A stretch of 64,000 bases of DNA from Pseudomonas sp. LFM046 (GCF_000949385.2 NZ_JYKO02000001.1:1264620-1328619), one strand, 5' to 3'. Counted from the stretch's first letter, positions 1 to 12,574 are shown. The notes: generated by a model not told the origin, from the sequence alone. Translations and numbers: made by a program.

Positions 1-308
1 TGGCCCTCAGCAACGGCACGGAAACCCGCCGCGTGCAGGTGACCGGTCCACTCCACGCCAACAACGGCGACTTCCTCGCCCAGGCCGCCGAGGCCGGCAT
101 GGGCATCACGCTGCTGCCCAGTTTCATCGTCGACGAAGCCCTGGCCGCCGGCCGGCTGGTGACGCTGCTCTGCGAGTGGCAGGCACCGCCCATCAGCATC
201 AACGCCGTCTACCCCTCCGCCCGCCGCCTGCCGCAGAAGACCCGGGTCTTCATCGATTTCCTGGTGGAAGAGATGGCACGGGCCAATGAGCGGGTGGTGT
301 GTCCATAG
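1..308 (+). CDS. LysR-family transcriptional regulator, C-terminal part
   Basis: The open frame enters the window from the left edge, so the helix-turn-helix is not visible. About 101 residues remain and they read like the end of a LysR effector-binding domain: an NNGDFLAQAA stretch followed by GMGITLLPSF, the usual last core strand and loop, then a short amphipathic tail ending in a TAG at 306. The target genes cannot be inferred. The next gene runs on the other strand and converges on it, so this regulator does not diverge from anything visible here. Confidence 0.8.
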   Translation, partial: ALSNGTETRRVQVTGPLHANNGDFLAQAAEAGMGITLLPSFIVDEALAAGRLVTLLCEWQAPPISINAVYPSARRLPQKTRVFIDFLVEEMARANERVVCP

Positions 309-323
309 GAAGGTGGGGCCGTC

Positions 324-365
324 GGGGCAACTGCGTTGCCCTTGGCGAATGAATTCGCCCCTACA
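324..365. repeat. REP unit, GAATTC family (half doublet)
   Basis: A palindromic GGCGAAT/ATTCGCC core read on the minus strand behind a GTAGGGG head, preceded by a GGGGCA-N-TGCCC stem. It matches the right half of the complete doublets at 41588 and 39697. It lies between two convergent genes and may help terminate both. Confidence 0.7.
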
Positions 366-385
366 AAGAGAGGGTGCGCGGGATA

Positions 386-1357
386 TCAGCGCTGCGCCTG
401 GCGCAGCGTTTCTTCATCCAGGTAGCGGATCAGCGCCTGGATATCCACATCGGTCAGGCGCAGGTTGGGCATGGGGACCTGGTTGTACTGGCGGTAGAGC
501 TCGATGGCCAGCGGGTCTTTCTCGGCGAGCATGACATCGGGTTCCTTGAGCCAGCGGGTCAGCCATTGCGGGTCGCGCAGGCGGGTGACGCCGAGCAGGT
601 CCGGGCCGATGCCGCGCAGGCCGCCCAGTTCGCCGTCTTGCGGGCCGAGGGTGTGGCAGGCGCTGCAACGGGTGCGAAACACCTGCTCGCCGGTCGAGGG
701 CGTGCGGATGGCCGGGGCGTCGGCGTAGCTGCGCGCGCTCGGGTTGGCCTGGCGCCAGTTCTGCAGGCCGTTGCCGAGCTTGTCGGCGAGTATGTAGGGG
801 TTCTCGAACGGGGAGACCTTCATCCACTCGCCGGTGGCCTGGTTGCCGATCACCAGGCTGAGGTTGTGCTGCTTGAGATTGCCCGGATCATCCCCGGGGA
901 CCAGCAGGCCGAGCTTTTCCCGCAGGTGGGTGATCTCGTCGTAGTCGCCGGTGAGGAACTGCCAGCCCGGCGCCACCTTGAACTTCTGGGCATAGGCCTT
1001 GAGCACGTCGGGGGTGTCGTGGATGGGGTCGATGCTGATGGAGTAGAAGTACAGGTCGCGTCCGACCCGGTCGCCAAGGATCTTCTGGACCTGGCGAAGG
1101 CGGGCCGTCTCCAGCGGGCAGGAGTCGCCGCAGCTGGTGAAGATGAAATTGATTGCCACCACCTTGCCTTCGATCAGGTCGTCGAAAAAGCGCACGTGCC
1201 GGCCGTTCTGATCGATCAGTTCGGGGTTGGGGAAGTAGTCCCTGCCCCAGGGGCCGGAGGCGTGTGGCGGGTGTCTGGGCGTCAGCCAGTCGGCGATACC
1301 GGCGGTGACCAGTACCAGGGCAACGAACGCGAACAGCAGCGGTCTGGCATGGCGCAT
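386..1357 (-). CDS. Sco1/SenC copper chaperone fused to a cytochrome c domain
   Basis: This 323-residue protein has an N-terminal membrane anchor (residues 6-22), then a Sco1/SenC thioredoxin fold with the copper-binding CxxxC at C76-C80 and the partner histidine at H164 (QHNLSLV). A class I cytochrome c domain follows, with heme site CSACH at 231-235 and a likely axial methionine at M296 (VPMPNL). Sco proteins deliver copper to cytochrome oxidase CuA. Here the gene directly follows a large multicopper oxidase (about 50 bp gap, same strand), so I infer it matures or accepts electrons from that enzyme in the periplasm. Fusions of Sco with cytochrome c are known but not common. Confidence 0.85.
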   Translation of the reverse strand: MRHARPLLFAFVALVLVTAGIADWLTPRHPPHASGPWGRDYFPNPELIDQNGRHVRFFDDLIEGKVVAINFIFTSCGDSCPLETARLRQVQKILGDRVGRDLYFYSISIDPIHDTPDVLKAYAQKFKVAPGWQFLTGDYDEITHLREKLGLLVPGDDPGNLKQHNLSLVIGNQATGEWMKVSPFENPYILADKLGNGLQNWRQANPSARSYADAPAIRTPSTGEQVFRTRCSACHTLGPQDGELGGLRGIGPDLLGVTRLRDPQWLTRWLKEPDVMLAEKDPLAIELYRQYNQVPMPNLRLTDVDIQALIRYLDEETLRQAQR

Positions 1358-1409
1358 GACGTCGACTCCTGGTGGGGGCGGAGCCCTGAGGCTCCGCCCA
1401 GATTTGCGC

Positions 1410-4229
<2,820 letters not shown>

Positions 4230-4599
4230 ACCCACCTCGCTATCGAAGGCAGAGGAACACATCGAGAGAGGGAGCGGGCCACTGGAAAGAGGCACGGGGT
4301 GGGGCGGAGGTCACTGGCGCTGCAACTACGAAAATGGCCGCGCCGCGGCACGCGACATCAGGTGCGAGGCAGTTGTGGCACGTTGGCCTCGCGGTAATCC
4401 TTTTCGCTGTAACAAGGTGTGTCAACGTGGGTTGCGAGCCCTGTATTGCGAAAGGTCAAAACCCTGGCACAGGCGGTAGAGCCCCCAAATATGGGGGTTT
4501 CAGGGGATTGGAGAGGAATTTTGCAGTGGTGCTGGATTCCGGTTTTTGACAGTGACGGAATTCCGGCAGGGGTGTGGCGAGAGGTTGGGAACCCGCAGC

Positions 4600-4663
4600 G
4601 GTGCGCATGGCGCACCCTACGCAGAGCGATGGAGCCGGCTGGGTAGGGTGCGCTGTGCGCACC
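4600..4663. repeat. REP doublet, GTAGGGTGCGC family
   Basis: Two copies of a GTAGGGTGCGC hairpin in inverted orientation: 4600-4620 (minus orientation) and 4643-4663 (plus orientation). Each unit folds as GGTGCGC/GCGCACC. The same family forms doublets at 16221 and 55371. Confidence 0.75.
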
Positions 4664-4703
4664 AGCCGTTGGCGGGCTTCGTGGAAACCAGGCGCGTGGA
4701 GCA

Positions 4704-4741
4704 GGATCGAGCATCCGCCACGAATGAGGGATGCTCGATCC
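4704..4741 (-). terminator. Perfect hairpin after the ABC transporter operon
   Basis: Thirteen-base arms, GGATCGAGCATCC at 4704-4716 and GGATGCTCGATCC at 4729-4741, with a 12-base loop. It starts 7 bp past the stop of the ATPase gene. No T-run follows on the minus strand, so it may be a 3'-end stabiliser or weak terminator rather than a classical one. Confidence 0.6.
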
Positions 4742-4747
4742 CTGTCC

Positions 4748-5896
4748 TCAATGCGCCCCGGCGCCCTTGGCCAGGTCGCTTTCGTTCCACTCGGTGTAGA
4801 CGCAGGCATCCGCTGCGGCCCAGCGCACCAGGACTTGCGCACCCGGTTGCAGGGGCGCGGTGGCGCCGGAGAGTTCCTTCAGGGTCAGGCTGGTGCCGCC
4901 CGCAGTGGTCACGCTGCAGGTCAGGCTTTCGCCGAGGAACACGGTTTCCGTCACCTTGGCCTGGATCTGGTTCCAGCCGGCGGCCAGGGGCTGCGCGGCG
5001 GCCTGTTCCGGGGTCAGTACCTGGGCCTTTTCCGGGCGCACCATCAGCACCAGTTCCTGATCGTTCTTCAGGCCAGCGGTGGGGCGGATGGCCAGCGGCT
5101 GGTTCTCGAAGCTGGCCACGGCATTGCCCTGGGCCTTCACCTTGAGGAAGTTGGAGTTGCCGAGGAAGGACGCCACGAAGGCATTCGGCGGGTCCTGGTA
5201 GAGGTCGTAGCCGCTGCCGAGGCCAACGATGCGGCCGTGGCTGAAGATGGCGATGCGCTGGGACAGGCGCATGGCTTCTTCCTGGTCGTGGGTCACGTAG
5301 ACGATGGTGATGCCGAGGCGGCGGTGCAGGTGGCGCAGTTCGTCCTGCAGGTCTTCGCGCAGCTTCTTGTCCAGGGCGCCCAGGGGTTCGTCCATCAGCA
5401 GGATGCGCGGTTCGTACACCAGCGCCCTGGCAATGGCCACGCGCTGTTGCTGGCCGCCGGAAAGCTGGGCCGGGCGACGCTGGGCGAACTTCTCCAGCTG
5501 CACCAGCTTGAGCATGGACTCGACGCGGCGCTCGCGTTCGCCCGCGGCCTGCTTGCGAATGTCCAGGGGGAAGCCGATGTTGTCGCGCACGTTGAGGTGC
5601 GGGAACAGCGAGTAGCGCTGGAACACCATGCCGATGTCGCGCTTGTGGGGCGGCACGTTCACCAGGGACTTGCCGTCCACCAGGATTTCGCCGGAGCTGG
5701 GCGTCTCGAAGCCGGCCAGCATGGATAGCGTGGTGCTCTTGCCGGAGCCGCTGGAGCCGAGGAAGGTGAGGAACTCGCCGTCCTGGATGTCCAGGTTGAT
5801 GTTGTCCACGGCGGTGAAGTCGCCGTAGTGCTTGTTCAGGTTGCGCAGGCTGACCAGGGTCTTGTTTACGCGGGTGTCTTGGATCACGGCACTCAT
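4748..5896 (-). CDS. ABC transporter ATPase, PotA-like
   Basis: A 382-residue ATP-binding subunit. Walker [10 protein letters not shown] is at 47-55, the Q-loop at Q93, signature LSGGQ at 145-149 and Walker B ILLMDEP at 165-171, followed by a C-terminal TOBE-like regulatory region. Family: polyamine/opine/phosphonate-type importers. It energises the two permeases encoded just upstream. The start at 5896 (MSAVIQD) was preferred because the longer frame runs into the permease gene. It is the last gene of a leftward operon whose promoter carries the TGGAATACC operator, so it is probably part of the GntR-controlled regulon. Confidence 0.9.
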   Translation of the reverse strand: MSAVIQDTRVNKTLVSLRNLNKHYGDFTAVDNINLDIQDGEFLTFLGSSGSGKSTTLSMLAGFETPSSGEILVDGKSLVNVPPHKRDIGMVFQRYSLFPHLNVRDNIGFPLDIRKQAAGERERRVESMLKLVQLEKFAQRRPAQLSGGQQQRVAIARALVYEPRILLMDEPLGALDKKLREDLQDELRHLHRRLGITIVYVTHDQEEAMRLSQRIAIFSHGRIVGLGSGYDLYQDPPNAFVASFLGNSNFLKVKAQGNAVASFENQPLAIRPTAGLKNDQELVLMVRPEKAQVLTPEQAAAQPLAAGWNQIQAKVTETVFLGESLTCSVTTAGGTSLTLKELSGATAPLQPGAQVLVRWAAADACVYTEWNESDLAKGAGAH

Positions 5897-5913
5897 TTTC
5901 GTTACCTCGGCGC

Positions 5914-6723
5914 TCAGGCGCTTGCAGGGTTGCGCCGGCGCAGCACGGCGGCGATCACCATGACCAGTACGGACAGACCGATCAGCAGCGTCGAGGCGAC
6001 GGCGATCACCGGGGTCAGGTCCTGGCGCAGGGTGGTCCACATTTTCACGGGCAGGGTCTGCAGGGTCGGGCTGGCCATCATCACGCTCAGCACCACTTCA
6101 TCCCAGGAGACCAGGAAGGCGAACAGGGCACCGGCCATCATGCCGGGGCGAATCCCCGGGAAGGTCACCTTGAATACCGCCTGCAGCCGCGAGGCACCGC
6201 AGATCACCGCGGCATCCTCGATGGACTGATCGAACAGCTTCAGCGAGTTGATGATCGAGATGATCGTGAACGGCAACGCGACGATCACGTGGCTGACCAC
6301 GAAGGAGAACAGCGTCCCGGTGTAGCCCAGCTTGAGGAAGAGGGCGTACACGGCCACGGCGATGATCACCAGCGGCACGATCATCGGCAGGGTGAACAGG
6401 CCGTAGAGAAACTCCCGGCCGGGGAACTTGCCGCGCACCAGGGCGAAGGCGGTGGGCAGACCCAGGGCCACGGAGCAGAAGGTGGTCAGCACGGCCACCT
6501 TGAGGCTGGCCAGGGCCGACTCCATCCACTCGGCGTTGGAGAAGAACTGGTCGTACCACTTCAGCGTCCAGCCCGGCGGCGGGAACACCAGCCACTGGGA
6601 GGAGCCGAAGGACAGCAGCACGATGAACAGGATCGGCAGCAGCAGGAAGGCTGCGATCGTCCCCGTCGTGAGGTAGAGGCCGATGCGCAGGCGCAGGCCC
6701 ATGGCATTGGGTGACAGCAGCAT
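5914..6723 (-). CDS. ABC transporter permease, PotC-like
   Basis: A 269-residue inner-membrane permease with about six hydrophobic segments and a BPD_transp_1 EAA-type loop (DAAVICGASRLQAVFKVTFPG). A GAGGTAAG ribosome site supports the start at 6723, only 3 bp after the stop of the other permease, so translation is probably coupled. It pairs with that permease to form the membrane channel for the binding protein at 7671-8696. Confidence 0.9.
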   Translation of the reverse strand: MLLSPNAMGLRLRIGLYLTTGTIAAFLLLPILFIVLLSFGSSQWLVFPPPGWTLKWYDQFFSNAEWMESALASLKVAVLTTFCSVALGLPTAFALVRGKFPGREFLYGLFTLPMIVPLVIIAVAVYALFLKLGYTGTLFSFVVSHVIVALPFTIISIINSLKLFDQSIEDAAVICGASRLQAVFKVTFPGIRPGMMAGALFAFLVSWDEVVLSVMMASPTLQTLPVKMWTTLRQDLTPVIAVASTLLIGLSVLVMVIAAVLRRRNPASA

Positions 6724-6726
6724 GGC

Positions 6727-7668
6727 TTACCTCGCAGTACTGGAAGCCACCGGGGATTCCGGTTGCAGCTTCAGGTAGACGTAGAACAGCGCCAGGGTGA
6801 TGACGATCAGCAACGCGGCGGCGGCGCTGGCCAGGCCCCAGTTGAGGAAGGACTGCACCTGCTGGACGATGAACTCCGGCAGCATCATGTTCTGCGCCCC
6901 ACCCAGTAGGGCCGGGGTGACGTAGTAACCCAGCGACATGACGAAGACCATCAGGCCACCGGAGAACAGGCCCGGACGGCACAGCGGCAGGAACACCTTG
7001 AAGAAGTTGGTCCAGGGGCTGGCGCCGCAGATCGAGCCGGCCTGCAGCACCATCGGGTCGATGGCGGACATGGTGGCCTGCAGCGGCAGCACGATGAACG
7101 GGATCATGATGTAGCTCATGCCGATCACCACGCCGGTGAGGTTGTGCACCATCTCCAGGGGCTGATCGATGATGCCCAGCGCCATCAGGACCTTGTTGAT
7201 CACGCCGGACGCCTGCAGCAGCACCAGCCAGGAGTAAGTGCGCGCCAGCAGGCTGGTCCACATCGACAGCAGGACGATGTTCAGCAGCCAGCGGCCCCAG
7301 CCACGGGGTACCAGGGTGATCACCCAGGCCAGGGGGAAGCCCAGCAGCAGGCTGATCAGGGTCACCAGGCCGCCGACGGCGAAGGTGTTGAACAGCACCC
7401 GGGTATAGGCCGAGTTGGCGAACAGCTGCTCATAGTTGCCCAGCCCCGGAGTGGGCTCCAGGACGCCGCGCAGGAGCAGGCCAATCAGCGGTGCGAGGAA
7501 GAACAGGCCGAGGAAGAGCAGGGCCGGAATCAGGTTGCGGGCACCGCGCCAGCGCAGCGCGGCCTGGTTGTCTTGCTTCATCGGCGCAGCCTTGACGTCG
7601 GTGCCGCCCAAGGCGCGGGATGCGCCTCGGGTGGCCTTGGCCTGCGAGCCGGGCTGAATGGCAGCCAT
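6727..7668 (-). CDS. ABC transporter permease, PotB-like
   Basis: A 313-residue permease with a polar N-terminal extension of about 40 residues, then some six membrane segments and an EAA loop (QAGSICGASPWTNFFKVFLP). The start at 7668 lies 2 bp past the stop of the binding-protein gene. In-frame starts a few codons earlier, inside that gene, are also possible. It is the second gene of the four-gene import operon. Confidence 0.88.
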   Translation of the reverse strand: MAAIQPGSQAKATRGASRALGGTDVKAAPMKQDNQAALRWRGARNLIPALLFLGLFFLAPLIGLLLRGVLEPTPGLGNYEQLFANSAYTRVLFNTFAVGGLVTLISLLLGFPLAWVITLVPRGWGRWLLNIVLLSMWTSLLARTYSWLVLLQASGVINKVLMALGIIDQPLEMVHNLTGVVIGMSYIMIPFIVLPLQATMSAIDPMVLQAGSICGASPWTNFFKVFLPLCRPGLFSGGLMVFVMSLGYYVTPALLGGAQNMMLPEFIVQQVQSFLNWGLASAAAALLIVITLALFYVYLKLQPESPVASSTAR

Positions 7669-7670
7669 CT

Positions 7671-8696
7671 TCACTTGACCAGCCATTCGTTCCACCGAGC
7701 GGCGATTTCCTGGCCGTTCTTGGCCCAGTACGCGTAGTCGAGGGTGATCTGATCCTTAGCGTAGGCGGTGGGGAGGTTGGGGGCGAGATCGCCCTTGAGC
7801 TGGCCCACGCTGTCGACGTTCACCGGGGCGTAGGCGGTGAGGTTGGCGAAGTCGGCCTGGCCCTTGGCGCTGCTGGCGTTGGCCAGGAACTTCATGGCCG
7901 CGTCCTTGTTCTTGGCGCCTTTGGGGATGACCAGGAAGTCGGCCATGACCAGGTTCTGTTTCCAGCTCACGCCCACTGGCGCGCCGTCCTGTTGCAGGGC
8001 GTAGACGCGGCCATTCCAGAACTGGCCGAGGGTCGCTTCACCAGAGGCCAGCAACTGCTGGGACTGGGCGCCGCCGCCCCACCAGACAATGTCTTGCTTG
8101 ATGGTGTCGAGCTTCTTGAAGGCGCGATCCAGGTCCAGCGGGTAGAGCTTGTCGGCGGGCACGCCGTCAGCCAGCAGGGCCAGTTCCAGCACGCCGGGAC
8201 TCGGCCACTTGTAGAGGGCGCGCTTGCCCGGGTAGTTGGCGGTGTCGAACAGGGCGGTCCAGTCCTGCGGCGTCTTGCCGCCGACCTTGCCCTGGTTGTA
8301 GCCGAGCACGAAGGAGAAGAAGAAGGAGCCGACGCCGTGGTCGGAAACGAAGCGCGGGTCGATCTTGTCGCGCTGGATCACCTTGAAGTCCAGGGGTTCC
8401 AGCAGGCCCTCGGCAGCGGCGCGCAGGGCGAAGTCGGCCTCGACGTCCACCACGTCCCACTGCACGTTGCCGCTCTCGACCATGGCTTTGAGCTTGCCGT
8501 AGTCGGTGGGGCCGTCCTGGACCACGTGGATGCCGCTGGCTTCGCTGAAGGGCTCGGCCCAGGCCTGTTTCTGTGCATCCTGGGTCGTGCCGCCCCAGCT
8601 CACGAAGCTGAGGTTGTCGGCGGCGATGGCAGCGGTGCCGGTCGCGGCCAGGAATGCTGCGGCGAGAACCGCGGTTGCACGTTTTTTGAACACCAT
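7671..8696 (-). CDS. ABC transporter periplasmic binding protein, PotD-like
   Basis: A 341-residue extracellular solute-binding protein. It has a clear signal peptide (basic MVFKKR, hydrophobic core, likely cleavage after AIA near residue 25), then a mature part of the spermidine/putrescine-binding type (LSFVSWGG, WDVVDVEADF). The start at 8696 was chosen over 8711 because GAGGG sits nine bases upstream. It is the first gene of the importer operon; a conserved operator motif lies 145 bp upstream. Ligand unknown: the family takes polyamines, opines, phosphonates and other small cationic compounds. Confidence 0.88.
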   Translation of the reverse strand: MVFKKRATAVLAAAFLAATGTAAIAADNLSFVSWGGTTQDAQKQAWAEPFSEASGIHVVQDGPTDYGKLKAMVESGNVQWDVVDVEADFALRAAAEGLLEPLDFKVIQRDKIDPRFVSDHGVGSFFFSFVLGYNQGKVGGKTPQDWTALFDTANYPGKRALYKWPSPGVLELALLADGVPADKLYPLDLDRAFKKLDTIKQDIVWWGGGAQSQQLLASGEATLGQFWNGRVYALQQDGAPVGVSWKQNLVMADFLVIPKGAKNKDAAMKFLANASSAKGQADFANLTAYAPVNVDSVGQLKGDLAPNLPTAYAKDQITLDYAYWAKNGQEIAARWNEWLVK

Positions 8697-8838
8697 CTGG
8701 CTTGCCCTCATTGTTGTGTTTGTACGCAAGCGGGCTTCGCTTTCTACCCGCTTATCAGGAGCAGGGACCCCACTGGGGGATTCAAGGGTGGTCGAGGCGG
8801 GAGGCGGTCCCGAATTATCTCGGCCTACGGAATGTCAT

Positions 8839-8858
8839 ATTATGGTATTCCAAACTTT
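8839..8858 (-). promoter_or_regulatory. Operator site 1 of the putative GntR regulon
   Basis: Read on the minus strand this is TTTGGAATACCATAATATG, matching the motif TGG[T/A]ATACC[A/G]TAATA found at five other promoters in this block. It lies 145 bp before the binding-protein start. It is the site farthest from its gene. Confidence 0.65.
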
Positions 8859-8924
8859 CTGCAAGTCCTCCGCATTGCCGGTCATCGCCGATGTCGCTGG
8901 AAGCCGCGTGGTGGGGCGGGGCTG

Positions 8925-9138
8925 TTGTGGGGGCGAATTCATTCGCCAAGGGTTGTGTAGGAGCGAACTCTGCTCGGGAAGCCTTTCACACGAGCCATTC
9001 GCGAGCAGTTCGTAGGGTGGATAGCGCTCTTCTATCCACCATTCGACGTGCGGCTGGGCTCGGATTGGTGGACAAAAAAAGCGTTGTCCACCTTACGGGG
9101 CCGCTGCGCGGCCCATGGCGAATGAATTCGCCTCCACA
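8925..9138. repeat. GAATTC-family REP doublet with other REPs nested inside
   Basis: The left half (8925-8950) and right half (9097-9138) match the ends of the compact 98-bp doublets elsewhere, but here they are about 215 bp apart. Between them are a single GTAGGAGCGA unit and the GTAGGGTGG doublet, so one REP family appears to have landed inside another. Confidence 0.65.
9012..9096. repeat. REP doublet, GTAGGGTGGAT family
   Basis: The left unit GTAGGGTGGAT with its ATCCACC complement and the right unit ending TCCACCTTAC are inverted with respect to each other over 85 bp. A second doublet of this family, also 85 bp, lies at 51696. Confidence 0.75.
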
Positions 9139-9150
9139 CCCTGCGCGGCC

Positions 9151-10260
9151 TCAGCCCTCGAACGGCAGGGTGTCCACCACTTCCAGGTCGTACCCGGTGA
9201 GGCCGGCGTATTTCAGGGGCGGGCCGAGGTGGCGGAGTTTGCCCACGCCCAGGTCCTGGAGGATCTGCGCGCCGGTACCTACTTCGGAGTAGATGCGTGA
9301 CTGCGAACGGCTGTACTGCCGGCGCGGCTGGGTGAGTTGCGGCACGCGCTCGAGCAGGGCCTGGGAGGATTCGTTGTTGGCCAGCACCACCACCACGCCG
9401 TGGCCGGCCTCGGCCACTTTCTGCAGGGCGGCCCAGAGGGTCCAGTTCTTCGGTCCGGTGTATTCGGCGCCGACCAGGTCGCGCAGCGGGTCGATCACAT
9501 GCACCCGCACCAGGGTGGGTTCGTCGCGGTGGATGTCGCCCATCACCATGGCCAGGTGCACGCCGCCCTCGATGCGGTCTTCGTAGGTGACCAGGCGGAA
9601 GGTGCCGTGAACCGTGGGCAGGTCGCGCTCGCCGATACGGGTGACGGTGTGTTCGGTGCTGAGGCGGTAGTGGATCAGGTCGGCGATGGTGCCGATCTTG
9701 ATCCCGTACTTCTCGGAGAAGGCTTCCAGGTCCGGGCGGCGGGCCATGGTGCCGTCGTCGTTCATGACTTCGACGATGACCGAGGCCGGGGAGAAGCCGG
9801 CCAGGCGCGCCAGGTCGCAGCCGGCTTCGGTGTGGCCGGCGCGGGTCAGCACGCCGCCTTCGCGGGCGCGCAGGGGGAAGATATGGCCGGGCTGCACCAG
9901 GTCGTCAGCCTTGGCATCGGCGGCGACGGCGGTGAGCACGGTGTGGGCACGGTCGGCGGCGGAGATGCCGGTGGTCACGCCGGTGGCGGCCTCGATGGAC
10001 ACGGTGAAGGCGGTGGAGAAGGCGCTGCCGTTGGCCGGCACCATCTGCTCCAGGCCGAGGCGCTGGCAACGCTCGTCGGTGAGGGTCAGGCAGATCAGGC
10101 CACGGGCTTCGCGGGCCATGAAATTGATCGCCTCGGGGGTGCATTTCTCCGCGGCCAGCAGCAGGTCGCCCTCGTTCTCACGGTCTTCGTCGTCCACCAG
10201 CAGGACCATCTTGCCCTGGCGGTAGTCTTCGATGATTTCTTCGATGCGGTTGAACGGCAT
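9151..10260 (-). CDS. ribB: 3,4-dihydroxy-2-butanone 4-phosphate synthase with degenerate GTP cyclohydrolase II domain
   Basis: A 369-residue RibBA-type protein. The N-terminal half has the DHBP synthase acidic loop [11 protein letters not shown] (23-33) and [16 protein letters not shown], so it should make the four-carbon unit of riboflavin from ribulose 5-phosphate. The C-terminal half is shaped like GTP cyclohydrolase II, but the zinc-binding Cys cluster is gone ([11 protein letters not shown] where CxxDxxG-type cysteines are expected), as in the usual Pseudomonas RibB. Its promoter carries operator site 2, which ties it to the flavin-dependent catabolic genes nearby. It is probably an extra copy besides a housekeeping ribB, supplying FMN for the pathway; that is inference. 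Confidence 0.9.
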   Translation of the reverse strand: MPFNRIEEIIEDYRQGKMVLLVDDEDRENEGDLLLAAEKCTPEAINFMAREARGLICLTLTDERCQRLGLEQMVPANGSAFSTAFTVSIEAATGVTTGISAADRAHTVLTAVAADAKADDLVQPGHIFPLRAREGGVLTRAGHTEAGCDLARLAGFSPASVIVEVMNDDGTMARRPDLEAFSEKYGIKIGTIADLIHYRLSTEHTVTRIGERDLPTVHGTFRLVTYEDRIEGGVHLAMVMGDIHRDEPTLVRVHVIDPLRDLVGAEYTGPKNWTLWAALQKVAEAGHGVVVVLANNESSQALLERVPQLTQPRRQYSRSQSRIYSEVGTGAQILQDLGVGKLRHLGPPLKYAGLTGYDLEVVDTLPFEG

Positions 10261-10295
10261 GGTGTGACACCTGGCTGGATAAAATGGAAAGTAAT

Positions 10296-10313
10296 CTGGT
10301 ATACCATAATACC
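10296..10313. promoter_or_regulatory. Operator site 2, shared by ribB and the DUF1330 gene
   Basis: CTGGTATACCATAATACC, containing the perfect palindrome TGGTATACCA. It sits between two divergent starts: 36 bp from ribB (10260) and 28 bp from the DUF1330 gene (10341), so one bound repressor could control both. CATAAT on the plus strand and TATTAT on the minus strand could serve as -10 elements within the motif. Confidence 0.75.
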
Positions 10314-10340
10314 AATTTAACCGGAACAGCAGAGGTCAGC

Positions 10341-10634
10341 ATGAAGGCTTACTGGATCGCCCACGTCGATGTGAAGGACCCGGAGCGCTACAGCGAATAC
10401 ACCCGCCGCGCGCCCGCGGCATTCGCCAAGTATGGCGGCAAGCTGCTGGCCCGTGGCGGCCGTTCGGAAGCCCTGGAAGGCCGGGCGACGCCACAGCGCA
10501 GCGTGGTGATCGAGTTCGAGTCCTACGACCAGGCGTTGGCCTGCTACCGCTCGGCGGAGTACCAGGAAGCCTGTGGATATCGTCAAGGAGTGGCGAAGGC
10601 GGAGGTGATCATTGTGGAGGGGGTGGCGCCCTGA
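10341..10634 (+). CDS. DUF1330 family protein
   Basis: A 97-residue protein beginning MKAYWIAHVDVKDPERY and containing GGKLLARGG and VVIEFESYDQAL, the typical body of the DUF1330 ferredoxin-like alpha/beta fold (dimeric barrel). Function unproven; such proteins often accompany aromatic or heterocycle catabolism genes. The start at 10341 is preceded by AGAGGT. Operator site 2 is 28 bp upstream, so it should be co-regulated with ribB. Confidence 0.85.
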   Translation: MKAYWIAHVDVKDPERYSEYTRRAPAAFAKYGGKLLARGGRSEALEGRATPQRSVVIEFESYDQALACYRSAEYQEACGYRQGVAKAEVIIVEGVAP

Positions 10635-10650
10635 TCGGGGCGCTTTTCCT

Positions 10651-10680
10651 GTAGGGGCGGTCGCGCGAGCGAGCAACGCC
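10651..10680. repeat. Degenerate REP unit between two converging genes
   Basis: A GTAGGGGCGGTCGCGCGAGC head with a partially paired hairpin, directly between the DUF1330 stop and the Nudix stop. Weaker pairing than the other REP units. Confidence 0.45.
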
Positions 10681-12001
<1,321 letters not shown>

Positions 12002-12031
12002 GTGGTCCGCTCTGGTAATGGCTGTCCGTAG

Positions 12032-12061
12032 GAAAAACGAAGGAGCACCAGAGGGTGCTCC
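12032..12061 (-). terminator. Rho-independent terminator after the CMD-like gene
   Basis: On the minus strand: an eight-base stem (GGAGCACC/GGTGCTCC, 12042-12061) with a four-base loop, followed by a T-rich tract TCGTTTTTCC. It ends the leftward transcript before the GntR gene, so the regulator needs its own promoter. Confidence 0.85.
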
Positions 12062-12082
12062 ATCATCGGGTGGCGCCGGCAA

Positions 12083-12472
12083 TCAACCCTGGGCCTCGGA
12101 ATCAGCCTCGGCGAAGGCCTCGCGCGCGATGCGGAAGCTGTCCACCGCTGCCGGCACGCCGCAATAGATGCCGACTTGCAGGAGGATCTCGCGAATCTGT
12201 TCGCGGGACAGGCCGTTACGCAGAGCGCCGCGAACGTGAAGCTTCAATTCGTGAGGGCGGTTGAGTGCCGAAATCATGGCCAAGTTTATCATGCTGCGTT
12301 CTTTCAGCGATAAGCCGTCCCGGCCCCAGACGTGGCCCCAGCAGTACTCCGTGACCAGCTCCTGCAGAGGGCGCGTGAAGTCGTCGGCGTTCTGGATGGA
12401 CTTGTTCACATAGGCCTCGCCCAGCACTTGGGTACGGATTGCCAGGCCTTTGGCGTATTTGTCGTTGCTCAT
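12083..12472 (-). CDS. Carboxymuconolactone decarboxylase-like protein
   Basis: A 129-residue member of the CMD/PcaC family: EYCWGHVWGRDGLSLKERSM, NLAMISALNR and the HVRGALRNGLSREQIRE block with the conserved His. PcaC decarboxylates a lactone in protocatechuate breakdown, but no other pca gene is here, so the family name should not be taken as the reaction. It is separated from the upstream flavin reductase gene by a terminator and only about 60 bp more, with no operator motif, so it may depend on readthrough. It probably acts on a ring-opened intermediate of the same pathway. Confidence 0.85.
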   Translation of the reverse strand: MSNDKYAKGLAIRTQVLGEAYVNKSIQNADDFTRPLQELVTEYCWGHVWGRDGLSLKERSMINLAMISALNRPHELKLHVRGALRNGLSREQIREILLQVGIYCGVPAAVDSFRIAREAFAEADSEAQG

Positions 12473-12534
12473 TGCGGGTTCTCCCTGCTCAGGCCCGGCC
12501 GGTGGGCTGAAGCCCACCCTACATGGGCCAGGAA

Positions 12535-12574
12535 TAAAAAAGGGCCGCTGCCGAGAGTGGTGGCGAACGGCCCT
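12535..12574 (-). terminator. Rho-independent terminator after flavin reductase 1
   Basis: On the minus strand AGGGCCG ... CGGCCCT pairs around an imperfect inner stem and is followed by TTTTTTAT. It starts about 10 bp past the reductase stop and lies within what otherwise looks like one operon, so it may attenuate the CMD-like gene. Confidence 0.8.

Larger units (their letters stand above)
4230..4747. other. Intergenic region upstream of the multicopper oxidase
   Basis: No convincing gene. It should contain the promoter for the leftward oxidase operon and, at its right end, the transcription stop of the leftward ABC transporter operon. It carries one inverted REP pair and one perfect 13-bp hairpin, both listed separately. 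The stretch from about 4380 to 4560 is lower in GC than its surroundings and is the likeliest promoter site. Confidence 0.6.
8697..9150. other. Intergenic region with ABC promoter and nested REPs
   Basis: No gene supported. The left third (to about 8860) should hold the leftward promoter of the importer and contains operator site 1. The rest is filled by REP elements: outer GAATTC-family halves at 8925-8950 and 9097-9138, a single GTAGGAGCGA unit at 8957-8980 and a GTAGGGTGG doublet at 9012-9096. Confidence 0.7.

Noticed and set aside
4704-4741. Classical rho-independent terminator after the ABC operon
   Set aside because: The hairpin is perfect but lacks a T-run; kept only as a hairpin with moderate confidence.
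12083-12472. Naming the CMD-like gene pcaC
   Set aside because: No protocatechuate genes are near and the regulon context points to another substrate.
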